Origin: CS1-C013 sp964347265
Lineage (GTDB): Archaea; Aenigmatarchaeota; Aenigmatarchaeia; Aenigmatarchaeales; Aenigmatarchaeaceae
NCBI GenBank assembly: GCA_964347265.1
Contig: CAYFXV010000001.1
Span: 62,001 to 126,000 of the forward strand
DNA: 64,000 nt
Direction of reading: 5' to 3'
Positions 17,110-24,561 of the stretch are shown piece by piece. A model generated the notes under the pieces. That model saw only the letters and a list, made by a program, of their open reading frames with translations, did no database searches and was not told the DNA's origin. Made by a program: the position numbers and the translations under genes. How positions within the stretch are numbered: the stretch's first letter is position 1; every line of letters starts with the position of its first letter.

Positions 17110-17430
17110 ATGCCTAAAAAGAATAAAAATGAAGAAGAAGAGATTATAAGAGTAAAAATGCCAAAAAATGATGAAACAATAGGTGTTGTAACAGCTATGC
17201 TTGGAGGAGGAAGGCTAGAAGTTAAATGCGAGGATGGTTTCACAAGAATTTGTAGAATTCCTGGGAAAATAAAGAGGAGATTATGGATTAAACCTGGTTA
17301 TCTGGTCTTAGTTAAGCCCTGGAGCGTGCAGAAAGAAGAAAGAGCAGACGTTATCTGGTTATATAGCAAAGCTCAGAGCTCTTGGCTCAAAAGAAAAGGG
17401 TTCATAAAAAATATTAGTCCAGAACTCTAA
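17110..17430 (+). CDS. eif1A: translation initiation factor aIF1A
   Basis: 106 aa, normal length. An acidic/basic N-terminal tail is followed by the S1-like OB fold: EIIRVKMPKNDETIGVVTAMLGGGRLEVKCEDGFTRICRIPGKIKRRLWIKPGYLVLVKPW, the eIF1A signature. It binds the ribosomal A site during initiation with aIF1 and aIF5B. Starts at the base after the NMD3 stop, so the two are co-transcribed. Confidence 0.95.
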   Translation: MPKKNKNEEEEIIRVKMPKNDETIGVVTAMLGGGRLEVKCEDGFTRICRIPGKIKRRLWIKPGYLVLVKPWSVQKEERADVIWLYSKAQSSWLKRKGFIKNISPEL

Positions 17431-17585
17431 AATTTTTCGGTTTCTGTTTGATGTATACCAAAAGAAAAAAATATGTTTAAAAAAATTTTAATTTTTTATT
17501 AATAGAATTAGTTCTTTTGATAATTAAGTTAAGTTTTTATATTAATTAATTTATAATAAACATAAATAAGGTTAAGGTAAAGGAA

Positions 17586-17885
17586 ATGCCCAAGATAATT
17601 TATGAGTATCCAGACGAAGAAAGGCTCGAAGTTTTAGTTCTTGCTAATTCTCCATGCACTCCTAGTGAGCTTTTGAAAATTGAAAAAATACCTGTAAAGC
17701 CTAATACCTTAGAAACCTTAAGGAAAAAGCTGGACTGGTTGGTAAATCAAGGAAAATTAAAAAAGAAAAGAGTTGCTCAAGGAAATGTTTACTGGCATAT
17801 GAGCATTGAAAATTACAAGAAAAAAACCTTAATGAGAGCCACTGAAGAACTGGTTAGAACTGATGGAAGATTCGATGAATCATAA
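17586..17885 (+). CDS. hypothetical protein with a winged-helix-like core, 99 aa
   Basis: I recognise no named family. Residues about 10-75 look like a winged helix: EERLEVLVLANSPCTPSELLKIEKIPVKPNTLETLRKKLDWLVNQGKLKKKRVAQGNVYWHM has the helix-helix-recognition helix and a beta wing. The single domain and charged tail suggest a small DNA-binding protein. It is preceded by 155 bp with TATA-like AT runs (17535-17555) and converges on the KH gene, overlapping it by 6 bp at the stops. Confidence 0.55.
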   Translation: MPKIIYEYPDEERLEVLVLANSPCTPSELLKIEKIPVKPNTLETLRKKLDWLVNQGKLKKKRVAQGNVYWHMSIENYKKKTLMRATEELVRTDGRFDES

Positions 17886-18350
17886 ATTTGTTTGTTGTAA
17901 AAACCCATAAACTTTAGAGTGTTTTGATCCTCTTATTATCATTTTTATTGCTTCTCTTGCAATATTCATTTGTTCAAAATTTCCTATTATACAAACTGTT
18001 TTCCCGTATATTGAAACTGAACAACCGCTAAAATTTTCTATTAATTTTCTTGTTTTTCCCTTAGTTCCTATTAATCTAGCTTTTATTACTTTTATTTTTT
18101 TATCAGTAAATCCTTCTAATTTTATTATTTCTAGGCTTTCTTCTTCATTTAATAATCTGAAAGCATTTTCAGGAGAAAAGCCCCTTGCAATTGCTTTTAC
18201 AATGTTTTTAGCTTGAAATAATTCTACTCCTTCACCTTCTATTATAACAGCATTCTCTTGAAATGATAATTTAATTTTTATAGAAGTTTCTAGTTTTTTT
18301 GCTGTTTTTTGATCCTTTATAACCCTTATCCTATCTTTAGGAACAAGCAC
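17880..18350 (-). CDS. KH-domain rRNA-processing protein (Pno1/Dim2-like)
   Basis: 156 aa on the minus strand with a GTG start (MLVPKDRIRVI). Two KH-like repeats: residues about 1-80, and 85-150, the second with the GxxG loop IGTKGKTRKLIENFSGCSVSIYGKTVCIIG. This arrangement is that of archaeal Dim2/Pno1, which binds the 3' end of 16S pre-rRNA with Nob1 in late small-subunit maturation. The first repeat lacks a GxxG, as in the eukaryotic protein. No nob1 is seen nearby. Confidence 0.82.
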   Translation of the reverse strand: MLVPKDRIRVIKDQKTAKKLETSIKIKLSFQENAVIIEGEGVELFQAKNIVKAIARGFSPENAFRLLNEEESLEIIKLEGFTDKKIKVIKARLIGTKGKTRKLIENFSGCSVSIYGKTVCIIGNFEQMNIAREAIKMIIRGSKHSKVYGFLQQTNL

Positions 18351-18413
18351 AGTTTCTATGATAAAATCACCTAAATAGAATTAATTACTATCAGTTATTT
18401 TAATGTTCCTAGA

Positions 18414-18494
18414 TTATCTTCTTTTTTTCTTTTTCCTTCTTTTTTTCCTTCTTTTCTTTTTTTGCTTTTTAGTTAGCCTTTTCCTTTTTGCCAT
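18414..18494 (-). CDS. tiny Lys/Arg-rich protein, 26 aa
   Basis: Minus-strand ATG to TAA frame of 26 residues: MAKRKRLTKKQKKKRRKKRR then KKKKRR. It is almost entirely Lys/Arg with one Leu, Thr and Gln. Composition and length recall ribosomal eL41 (about 25 aa) and DPANN chromatin-like basic peptides, but the eL41 Trp and RRLKRK pattern is missing. The purine-only run could also produce such a frame by chance; the clean ATG/TAA and a similar gene at 24361 raise the odds. The upstream 28-bp direct-repeat copy ends 10 bp before the ATG. Confidence 0.5.
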   Translation of the reverse strand: MAKRKRLTKKQKKKRRKKRRKKKKRR

Positions 18495-18503
18495 AATAAA
18501 AAT

Positions 18504-18531
18504 ATAGAAAAATCAGGATTTAAGGGTTAAG
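18504..18531 (-). repeat. 28-bp direct repeat, copy 1
   Basis: The 28 bases beginning atagaaaaatcagg are identical at 18504-18531 and 18913-18940. Each copy lies across the stop of one minus-strand gene and just upstream of the next. Copy 1 holds the stop of 18527-18874. Confidence 0.7.
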
Positions 18532-18874
18532 TATTCTTAAAGTCCATTACATTAAAATATCTATTCATCTCTCTAAGTCTTTTTCTATATTCGCTTTCTT
18601 TCACTTTTTTCTTTGTTATTGGGTCCCAAAATACCCTATGAGTATGATAATATTCTTTTTTATTTTCAGGTATAGAAAGATATTCAATTATCAGTTTCTG
18701 AATTTTAGCTAATTCTTTTTCTTGTTGGAAAGCAAAATCAAAACCCTCGATACCTTCTGTTTCGTAAGGAATAATTCCACAAGTATCACAAAACTTATCT
18801 TCATCATCAAGTCCGCAATAATTGCAGTCTTCTATTATAGAATTTTCTTTATCTTCTAAACCCTCTTCTGACAT
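18527..18874 (-). CDS. hypothetical zinc-ribbon protein, 115 aa
   Basis: No family recognised. Residues about 17-33 contain CNYCGLDDEDKFCDTCG, a CxxC-x8-CxxC zinc knuckle in an acidic N-terminus. The C-terminal half is helical and basic, with HTHRVFWDPITKKKVKESEYRKRLREMNRYF. No membrane segment. An 8-bp inverted repeat (AGAATAGT at 18876-18883, ACTATTCT at 18904-18911) brackets an AT-rich TATA-like acatttaaa immediately upstream, a possible operator. Confidence 0.55.
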   Translation of the reverse strand: MSEEGLEDKENSIIEDCNYCGLDDEDKFCDTCGIIPYETEGIEGFDFAFQQEKELAKIQKLIIEYLSIPENKKEYYHTHRVFWDPITKKKVKESEYRKRLREMNRYFNVMDFKNT

Positions 18875-18875
18875 A

Positions 18876-18911
18876 AGAATAGTAAAAACCCAAAAACATT
18901 TAAACTATTCT
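18876..18911. promoter_or_regulatory. 8-bp inverted repeat around a TATA-like site
   Basis: AGAATAGT (18876-18883) and ACTATTCT (18904-18911) are perfect inverse complements separated by 20 bp that include acatttaaa. Placed directly upstream of the 18527-18874 start, this is where an archaeal repressor would block TBP/TFB binding. Confidence 0.35.
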
Positions 18912-18912
18912 A

Positions 18913-18940
18913 ATAGAAAAATCAGGATTTAAGGGTTAAG
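18913..18940 (-). repeat. 28-bp direct repeat, copy 2
   Basis: Identical to 18504-18531. Here it holds the stop of the gene 18929-19237 in a different frame from copy 1, and lies upstream of the zinc-ribbon gene. Confidence 0.7.
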
Positions 18941-19237
18941 TTTTAAATATTCAAAATAGTTCAGAATAATATTAAATATCTTTTTTCTTAATTTACCATA
19001 AACAACAAAATGCAGATAATCCTTTCTCTTGAATACGTTAATATCTATTCCTTTTCCAATTAATTTTGTAAAACCGCCATAACCTTTAATATAAGTAAAT
19101 CCGTATCTTTCAACTAGCTCCTGTTTAAACTGATTATATCTTTTTTGAGTATTTCTATCTATTTTGATTCTAATATGTATGTTTGTTTTGTAAACTGCTA
19201 CTCCTGAAATTTTTGCTTTAACTGTGTTCTTTTTCAT
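18929..19237 (-). CDS. hypothetical protein, 102 aa
   Basis: From the ATG at 19237 (a TTG at 19243 is the only longer alternative). Basic alpha/beta protein: VKAKISGVAVYKTNIHIRIKIDRNTQKRYNQFKQELVERYGFTYIKGYGGFTKLIGKGIDINVFKRKDYLHFVVYGKLRKK pattern of beta strands and one amphipathic helix, reminiscent of ferredoxin-like RNA-binding folds. No catalytic motif or Cys. Member of a run of small minus-strand genes that share 28-bp repeats. Function unknown. Confidence 0.5.
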   Translation of the reverse strand: MKKNTVKAKISGVAVYKTNIHIRIKIDRNTQKRYNQFKQELVERYGFTYIKGYGGFTKLIGKGIDINVFKRKDYLHFVVYGKLRKKIFNIILNYFEYLKLNP

Positions 19238-19276
19238 AACCAAAATATAGAAAAAAAATTTAAATTACTAGCATTT

Positions 19277-20065
19277 CTAAGCTATTTTTTCTTCAGCTAT
19301 TTCAACTAAATCCTTTAAGAAATCATAATCACTTTCAGTTCCACTTACTCTAATAACTTCAGCAACATCCCATTTGATGAAGCAAATTGTATAGATGTTT
19401 TCCTTTAAGCCTGTAGTAGAATATAATATAGTAATATTATATGCTATGCTTAAATCTCCTATGTTTGGGCTAGGTAAATCAGAAATAGATAGTATTATTT
19501 TATTAGTGTTGTTCTCAAAGAACCCTTTTTCTCTATAACTTTCTTTAGCAGCCTCAAAACTAAAACTCATATTAATAGCACTATTTACTAAAGGATAAAT
19601 GCTAATAAATTGATCAATATCAATAAAATCTGTTTTGTTATCTTCTTTAGAAGAATAGGTAATATTATAACCTTTCTTAAAGCCTAGTTCTTTTTCAATT
19701 TGAGAAACTTTTTCTCTAGCTCTTATATTACTTTCTTTTATTAACCAGTTTTTATCATCTGGCAAATCTGAAATTTCTAAAGCCATTTGAGAAGGTTCTT
19801 TTAGAGTAATTCTAGGCAACCCGCAAGCTCTTGTTTCTTGAGGTTTTTTTATATTGCAGTTATTATTATCTATACATGTCCTATTTTGAATTCCTGTTTC
19901 TACATCTGTTCTTTTACAATCTGACCAAAAAGTACAATTCCAGTCTGGTATGCATTTTACAGGTTCAAAAGTTTCATTAGTTATAACCCCTCCTGTTGGA
20001 AACTCTTGAATGCAGCCTGCAATAAGAACTATAAAAATAATAGACAGTTGTAGTAGTTTTTTCAT
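19277..20065 (-). CDS. putative lipoprotein with thrombospondin type 1-like module
   Basis: 262 aa. The signal peptide MKKLLQLSIIFIVLIAGC ends in a lipobox-like LIAGC, suggesting Cys-linked lipid anchoring. Residues about 38-80 form a Cys module CIPDWNCTFWSDCKR...RTC...C...C with the WxxCxxWSxC pattern of thrombospondin type 1 repeats. The rest (90-262) is a soluble alpha/beta domain with many Asn sequons, of unknown fold. Extracellular. Transcribed alone from the 20066-20368 gap. Confidence 0.55.
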   Translation of the reverse strand: MKKLLQLSIIFIVLIAGCIQEFPTGGVITNETFEPVKCIPDWNCTFWSDCKRTDVETGIQNRTCIDNNNCNIKKPQETRACGLPRITLKEPSQMALEISDLPDDKNWLIKESNIRAREKVSQIEKELGFKKGYNITYSSKEDNKTDFIDIDQFISIYPLVNSAINMSFSFEAAKESYREKGFFENNTNKIILSISDLPSPNIGDLSIAYNITILYSTTGLKENIYTICFIKWDVAEVIRVSGTESDYDFLKDLVEIAEEKIA

Positions 20066-20368
20066 GTTAAAAATATGTAAAAATAATGATTTAAATGTCT
20101 TTTAATATAAATTTTTCTTACGTTCATTGACGAAATTTTCTAAAGAATTTTTAGAGAAACAAAAGAAAAAAAATCAATGTGCAGCCATTTTTGAATACCA
20201 TTTAGTGTATACCACACGAAAAATTTTTGGTGTTTCTGTTCAATTGCTTTTTATAATTCAATTTGCCTTTAATATAATTTAACTTATATAAATTTCGAAG
20301 TTAATTTCTATTAAAGAATAATAATAAAGTATAAGAATAATAACATTTAATATTGTGCTTGTCAAAGA
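20066..20368. other. intergenic region between divergent lipoprotein and top6B genes
   Basis: 303 bp without a credible gene, holding the two divergent promoters. A near-palindrome ACACGAA..GGTGT lies at 20214-20233 (ACACxAAAAATTTTTxGTGT, one mismatch). A TATA-like acatttaatatt at 20343-20354 sits about 25 bp before the top6B start. Confidence 0.5.
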
Positions 20369-20377
20369 TTGATGTTT

Positions 20378-22006
20378 ATGTCAAATGATAAATTTACTGC
20401 AGAAACTCTCTCAAAAAACCTGAAAGCAATATCTGTAGCTGAATTTTTCGAAAAAAATAGACATTTGTTAGGTTATGAAAATACTACTAAAGCAATGCTA
20501 ACAGTAGTAAAAGAGCTTGTTGATAATAGTATTGATGCTTGCGAGGAAGCAGGAACTTTGCCAAATATTAAGGTTTTTGTAAAGCAATCAGGAGAAAATA
20601 AATTTATAATAAAAGTTGAAGACAATGGACCTGGAATTATAGAAGAAAAGCTTCCATTTGCTTTTGGAAAACTATTATATGGAAGCAAATTCCACAGACT
20701 TCGCCAATCAAGAGGAACTCAAGGAATTGGAGTTTCAGGAGCAATATTATACTCTCAATTGACAAGTGGAAACCCTATAAAAATAACATCAAGCATAGGA
20801 AAAAAATTTATTAATGATGTGGTTTTAATGATTGATGTTACTAAAAATGAACCTAACGTAATTTCTAGCAAAAGAGAAAAAAACCCTGAAAAATGGCACG
20901 GAGTTAAAGTTGAGATGGAAATTGAGGGAAGATATATTGAAAAAGGACAGTCAGTACCAGAATATCTTAAAGAAACTGCAATAATGAATCCTTATACTAA
21001 AATAACTTATTATGGACCAAATGGTAAAGTTGTTTTTCCTAGAGCTGTACATAAATTACCAAGAAAACCAAGAGAAATAAAACCTCATCCATATGGAGTA
21101 GAACTAGGAATTTTAAGAAGAATGGTTGAAACAACAAAAGCAAAGAACATTCTTAGTTTTTTAAAAGCAGATTTTTCAAGAGTAGGAAAGACATCTGCAT
21201 TACAAATGTGTAAATTAGCTAAAATTAATCCTAAAAGAAAACCTCGAACCTTGGATCATAATAACGTAACAAAACTACACAAAGCAATGCAAACAGTAAA
21301 ACTAGTTTCTCCACCTACAAACTGTCTTTCTCAATTAGGAGAGGAAACAATAACAAAAGGTTTAGAAAAAGAAATTAAGGCAGAACATTTTGAAGCAATT
21401 ACAAGATCTCCTTCTGTTTATAAAGGAAGGCCTTTTGCTGTTGAATGTGGAATAGCTTATGGAGGAGAATTAAATCCAAATAAAACAGCTAATCTTCTTA
21501 GATTTGCTAATAAAGTTCCTTTAATGTATCATCAGGGAGATTGCGCAATAACGCAAGCAGTTAAAGAAGTTGATTGGAGAAGATATGGTTTACAGCAATC
21601 TTCTGGATCATTACCAATAGGACCTTTAGTGATTTTAGTTCATTTTGCATCAGTTTGGGTTCCCTTTACCTCTGAAGGCAAACAAGCAATAGCAAGTTAT
21701 CCTGATATAACAAAAGAAGTTAAATTAGCTTTACAAGACGCCGGAAGAAAACTTAAAAAATACATATATGGGAAAAGAAGGAGACATGAAATACAAATGA
21801 GAAGAAACTTGTTTGAAAGGTATATTCCTGAAGCAGCAGTAGCAATTTCAAAAATATCTGATGTTTCAAAATTAAAAATTGAACATGGCCTACATAAAAT
21901 GCTTAAAAAGGGTTTAAAAGAAGTTAATGGAGAAGTTGAAGAAGAGGTAGAATTAAATGAAGAGGAAACACAAAAAGAAGAGAATAGAAGCGAAGAAAAA
22001 TCTTAA
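20378..22006 (+). CDS. top6B: DNA topoisomerase VI subunit B
   Basis: 542 aa from the ATG at 20378 (TTG 20369 and ATG 20372 are in frame upstream). GHKL ATPase fold: N box ELVDNSIDAC, G1 box DNGPGI, G2 box SRGTQGIGVSGA, then the H2TH and transducer domains (SVYKGRPFAVECGIAYGG, QSSGSLPIGPLVILVHFASVWVPFTSEGKQAIASYP). With Top6A it forms the heterotetramer that relaxes and decatenates DNA by ATP-dependent double-strand passage. A Glu/Lys-rich tail overlaps top6A by 50 bp. Confidence 0.97.
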   Translation: MSNDKFTAETLSKNLKAISVAEFFEKNRHLLGYENTTKAMLTVVKELVDNSIDACEEAGTLPNIKVFVKQSGENKFIIKVEDNGPGIIEEKLPFAFGKLLYGSKFHRLRQSRGTQGIGVSGAILYSQLTSGNPIKITSSIGKKFINDVVLMIDVTKNEPNVISSKREKNPEKWHGVKVEMEIEGRYIEKGQSVPEYLKETAIMNPYTKITYYGPNGKVVFPRAVHKLPRKPREIKPHPYGVELGILRRMVETTKAKNILSFLKADFSRVGKTSALQMCKLAKINPKRKPRTLDHNNVTKLHKAMQTVKLVSPPTNCLSQLGEETITKGLEKEIKAEHFEAITRSPSVYKGRPFAVECGIAYGGELNPNKTANLLRFANKVPLMYHQGDCAITQAVKEVDWRRYGLQQSSGSLPIGPLVILVHFASVWVPFTSEGKQAIASYPDITKEVKLALQDAGRKLKKYIYGKRRRHEIQMRRNLFERYIPEAAVAISKISDVSKLKIEHGLHKMLKKGLKEVNGEVEEEVELNEEETQKEENRSEEKS

Positions 22007-23057
22007 AGATTTAGGTAAAAAATTGGTAAAAGATATAAAAGATCGTAGAAATCCGTCTCTAATTGTTCCTATAAGAGCATTATCTAATATTATTTTTGAT
22101 ACAAATACAAAATTGATAACATTGGGAAACAAAACATCTAAAAGATATTTCTTTAATGTTGCTCATGTTAGAAAATTTGTTCAAACAGTAGAGGTTGCAG
22201 CAACTGCCAGAGAACTGTTAGATGTTAATAAACATCTAAGCTTAAGAGAAGTTTTTTATAGAATTAAAAGAACAATACCTCAAACTAGTATTAATATTGT
22301 AGATGATCAAAAAGAATCGAACAAAGCAATAGAAGATTTAGAATTAATATCAAACTGTTCTAGAGAACAATTGCATGTAAATGCTAACAAAATGGGTTCT
22401 GTTGCTGGAAATGTTGTTATAAAGGATAAAGGAGACACTGTTAATTGGGCAAAACTAGGTTCTGGTGGTTGGTCAATACCTTCTAATGTTGAAGAAATTG
22501 AATTCAAAAAAGTAGATGCTAGATTTGTGATATATATGGAAAAAGCAGCAGAGTGGGAAAGACTACATGAAGATAAAGTATGGAAAAAATTAAATTGTAT
22601 TATAACATCATCTCAAGGACAAGCAACAAGAGGCGTGAGAAGAGTATTACAAAGACTACATAATGAACATAAACTTCCTATTTATGTTTTAGTTGATTTA
22701 GATCCTTGGGGAATTTATATTTATTCTGTATTAAAATTCGGAAGCATTTCATTAGCACACATAAGTGAAAGATTAGCAATTCCAAATGCAAGATTTTTAG
22801 GTTTAACACCTTATGATGTAGAAGAATTTGGCTTAAAAAGGCATCTAATAAAATTTAAAGACGTTGATATAAAACGATTAAATGATTTAACGAAATATGA
22901 ATGGTTTAAAGATAAGAAAGAATGGCAAAAATTCTTTCAGAAAATGAAAGAGTTAAAGGGCAAAGTTGAATTAGCAGCATTATCTTCTAAAGGAATTTCA
23001 TTTATTTCTGAAGAATACATTCCTGAAAAAATTAAGAAAAAAGAATGGTTAGACTAG
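21957..23057 (+). CDS. top6A: DNA topoisomerase VI subunit A
   Basis: 366 aa, usual length. The 5Y-CAP domain has the catalytic tyrosine in LREVFYRIKRT (about 98-108); the Toprim domain has the metal-binding VLVDLDPWGIYIY (about 243-255) and a conserved Glu at AEWERL. A Spo11-type enzyme that makes the transient double-strand break. The start lies 50 bp inside top6B in another frame, so translation is coupled in the B-then-A order. Confidence 0.97.
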   Translation: MKRKHKKKRIEAKKNLKDLGKKLVKDIKDRRNPSLIVPIRALSNIIFDTNTKLITLGNKTSKRYFFNVAHVRKFVQTVEVAATARELLDVNKHLSLREVFYRIKRTIPQTSINIVDDQKESNKAIEDLELISNCSREQLHVNANKMGSVAGNVVIKDKGDTVNWAKLGSGGWSIPSNVEEIEFKKVDARFVIYMEKAAEWERLHEDKVWKKLNCIITSSQGQATRGVRRVLQRLHNEHKLPIYVLVDLDPWGIYIYSVLKFGSISLAHISERLAIPNARFLGLTPYDVEEFGLKRHLIKFKDVDIKRLNDLTKYEWFKDKKEWQKFFQKMKELKGKVELAALSSKGISFISEEYIPEKIKKKEWLD

Positions 23058-23155
23058 AAAGAAGGCACTAAGGTAATATAGTTTTTTCAGAATATAAAAT
23101 TTTCTTTAGTGTATTTGAAAATAAAAATTTTTATAAGATGTTGAAACCTAAATAT

Positions 23156-23182
23156 AGGAGGCTTTTTCTCCTCCTAGGAGGG
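23156..23182 (+). promoter_or_regulatory. leader with duplicated Shine-Dalgarno and anti-Shine-Dalgarno
   Basis: AGGAGG (23156-23161) can pair with CCTCCT (23170-23175) across an 8-nt loop; CCTCCTAGGAGG (23170-23181) is also a perfect 12-bp palindrome, and its AGGAGG is the Shine-Dalgarno for the ATG at 23188. A TATA-like ttttataag at 23129-23137 puts the transcript start near the first AGGAGG. The mRNA could therefore switch between exposing and hiding the ribosome site. Confidence 0.5.
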
Positions 23183-23187
23183 ATAAA

Positions 23188-24171
23188 ATGTTAGAAAAGT
23201 TAATAGAAACTAGGGAGAGACATAAAATAACAAACACAGAAGAATTAGCAATTGTTGCAAGAATTGAAGCGGCTTTGTTGAAAGGAGCAAGAGATTTTTT
23301 CATAAAGAATGAATTTATAGAAGTAAATGCACCTCATATAACCAGAGCAACAGGAGCATGTGAAAACATAGATACATTATTTGGATTGAATTACTTCGGA
23401 GTTCAAGGATATCTTAGCCAAACTCAACAATTATATCTTGAAGCAATGATACCTAAATTAAAAAAAGTTTGGTGTGTTGGACCAAGTTTTAGAGCAGAAC
23501 CAGGTGCAGATAATAGGCATTTAACAGAATTTCCCTTAATAGAAATAGAGTTTGAGGGGAATTTTGAAGAGCTTCTTAAATACATAGAAGGAACAGTTTG
23601 CAGTATGATAAGAGAAGTTTTAAAAGAAGAAAAGCTTCTCAAAAAAATAGGAGTTGATACAGAAAGACTAAAAAAAGTAAAAGCGCCTTTTAACAAAATA
23701 ACATATGATGAAGCAGTAAAAAAAGTTGGATTAAAATGGGGTAGTGATCTAAAGAGTAAGCATGAAAAAATGTTAGTAAAAATGTATGGAAATCAACCTT
23801 TGTTCATAACACACTTTCCTAAACCAATAAAATTCTTTAACATGAAAGAAAATGATTCTAGAACTGAAATAGTTAATAGCACAGATTTAATTTTACCTAT
23901 AAGTGGAGAAGCAGTTGGAGCAGCAGAAAGGGAACATAGGCATAATAAGCTTAAAGAAAGGTTAGAAAATTCAGAAATGATGGAAAAACTAAGATCAAGA
24001 GGCGGAGGAATTGAAGATTTTCAGTGGTATTTGGATTGTGTAAAGTTAAATGGAATAAAATTACATTCTGGTTGTGGAATTGGATTAAACAGAATAACAC
24101 AATTTGTCTTAGGAGCGGATGATATAAGAAAATGTACAACATTTCCACTAAATTCACAAACAATAATGTAA
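23188..24171 (+). CDS. AsnRS-like class II enzyme without anticodon-binding domain (archaeal asparagine synthetase-like)
   Basis: 327 aa of class II synthetase core: motif 1 region FFIKNEFIEVNAPHITRATGACEN, motif 2 FRAEPGADNRHLTEFPLIEIEFEG, motif 3 GCGIGLNRITQFVLGADDIRKCTTFPLN. It most resembles AsnRS, but the N-terminal OB-fold that binds the anticodon is missing. That layout is known for archaeal AsnRS-related asparagine synthetases (AS-AR), which make free asparagine from aspartate and ammonia. A true AsnRS acting on tRNA cannot be excluded. Own promoter with strong Shine-Dalgarno. Confidence 0.8.
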   Translation: MLEKLIETRERHKITNTEELAIVARIEAALLKGARDFFIKNEFIEVNAPHITRATGACENIDTLFGLNYFGVQGYLSQTQQLYLEAMIPKLKKVWCVGPSFRAEPGADNRHLTEFPLIEIEFEGNFEELLKYIEGTVCSMIREVLKEEKLLKKIGVDTERLKKVKAPFNKITYDEAVKKVGLKWGSDLKSKHEKMLVKMYGNQPLFITHFPKPIKFFNMKENDSRTEIVNSTDLILPISGEAVGAAEREHRHNKLKERLENSEMMEKLRSRGGGIEDFQWYLDCVKLNGIKLHSGCGIGLNRITQFVLGADDIRKCTTFPLNSQTIM

Positions 24172-24218
24172 AATTAAAATAAATTTTAAGAAAAAGAATT
24201 AATTAGAACTTTTTATTT

Positions 24219-24274
24219 AATTTTATTAAAAAAATTAACAAAAATTAATTTTATTAAAAAATTAACAAAAAAAG
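24219..24274. repeat. AT-rich imperfect tandem repeat
   Basis: Two copies of about 28 bp starting aattttattaaaaaa and ending ttaacaaaa lie head to tail at 24219-24246 and from 24247. They precede the promoter of the tiny basic protein gene. Low complexity; no function assigned. Confidence 0.45.
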
Positions 24275-24305
24275 AAAAATTTAAATATCAATAAGTATTA
24301 AATTT

Positions 24306-24338
24306 AATTACGAATAATATTAAAAATTATTCGTAATT
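24306..24338. promoter_or_regulatory. 13-bp perfect inverted repeat in leader of the tiny basic protein gene
   Basis: AATTACGAATAAT (24306-24318) and ATTATTCGTAATT (24326-24338) are exact inverse complements with a 7-nt spacer. It lies 10 bp before the GAGGTG Shine-Dalgarno (24348-24353). As RNA it would form a hairpin; as DNA it could be a dimeric operator. Confidence 0.55.
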
Positions 24339-24360
24339 TTATTTAATGAGGTGTAAAAAT

Positions 24361-24426
24361 ATGGCAGCAAGAAGAAGAAGGAAGAAAGCAGCAAAGAAAA
24401 AGACAAAAAGAAGAAGAAAAAGATAG
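24361..24426 (+). CDS. tiny Arg/Lys/Ala-rich protein, 21 aa
   Basis: ATG to TAG frame: MAARRRRKKAAKKKTKRRRK then R. It has a clear Shine-Dalgarno GAGGTG seven bases before the ATG, an inverted repeat in its leader and a T-rich terminator after it, so it behaves like a real, well-expressed gene despite its size. Composition resembles histone tails, protamine-like peptides and eL41. A nucleic-acid-binding role (nucleoid or ribosome) is inference. A second such gene is at 18414-18494. Confidence 0.65.
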   Translation: MAARRRRKKAAKKKTKRRRKR

Positions 24427-24455
24427 TTTTGAGTGACCTGAGACACCGATGATGG

Positions 24456-24495
24456 TCTTTTATCTTTTTACTACCTTTTTTTCTTATTTTCTTTA
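24456..24495 (+). terminator. T-rich terminator after the tiny basic protein gene
   Basis: Four successive T-runs occupy 24456-24495 following gatggtc. Typical archaeal oligo-T termination, isolating the 21-aa gene from tRNA-Phe. Confidence 0.5.
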
Positions 24496-24561
24496 AATCC
24501 AATTTCTAAAGAACTACAAAACATTTAAAAGTATATTATAATAATTCTTATCATTTGTAAG

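Noticed and set aside
24219..24274. AT-rich tandem repeat as an origin or operator
   Set aside because: Only two imperfect low-complexity copies in an AT-rich genome; likely slippage.
24430..24460. C/D box sRNA-like motifs (CTGA then GATGATGG) after the tiny basic protein gene
   Set aside because: Only a D'/C'-like pair is seen; no upstream C box and downstream D box with a closing stem could be placed. It may be part of the terminator region.
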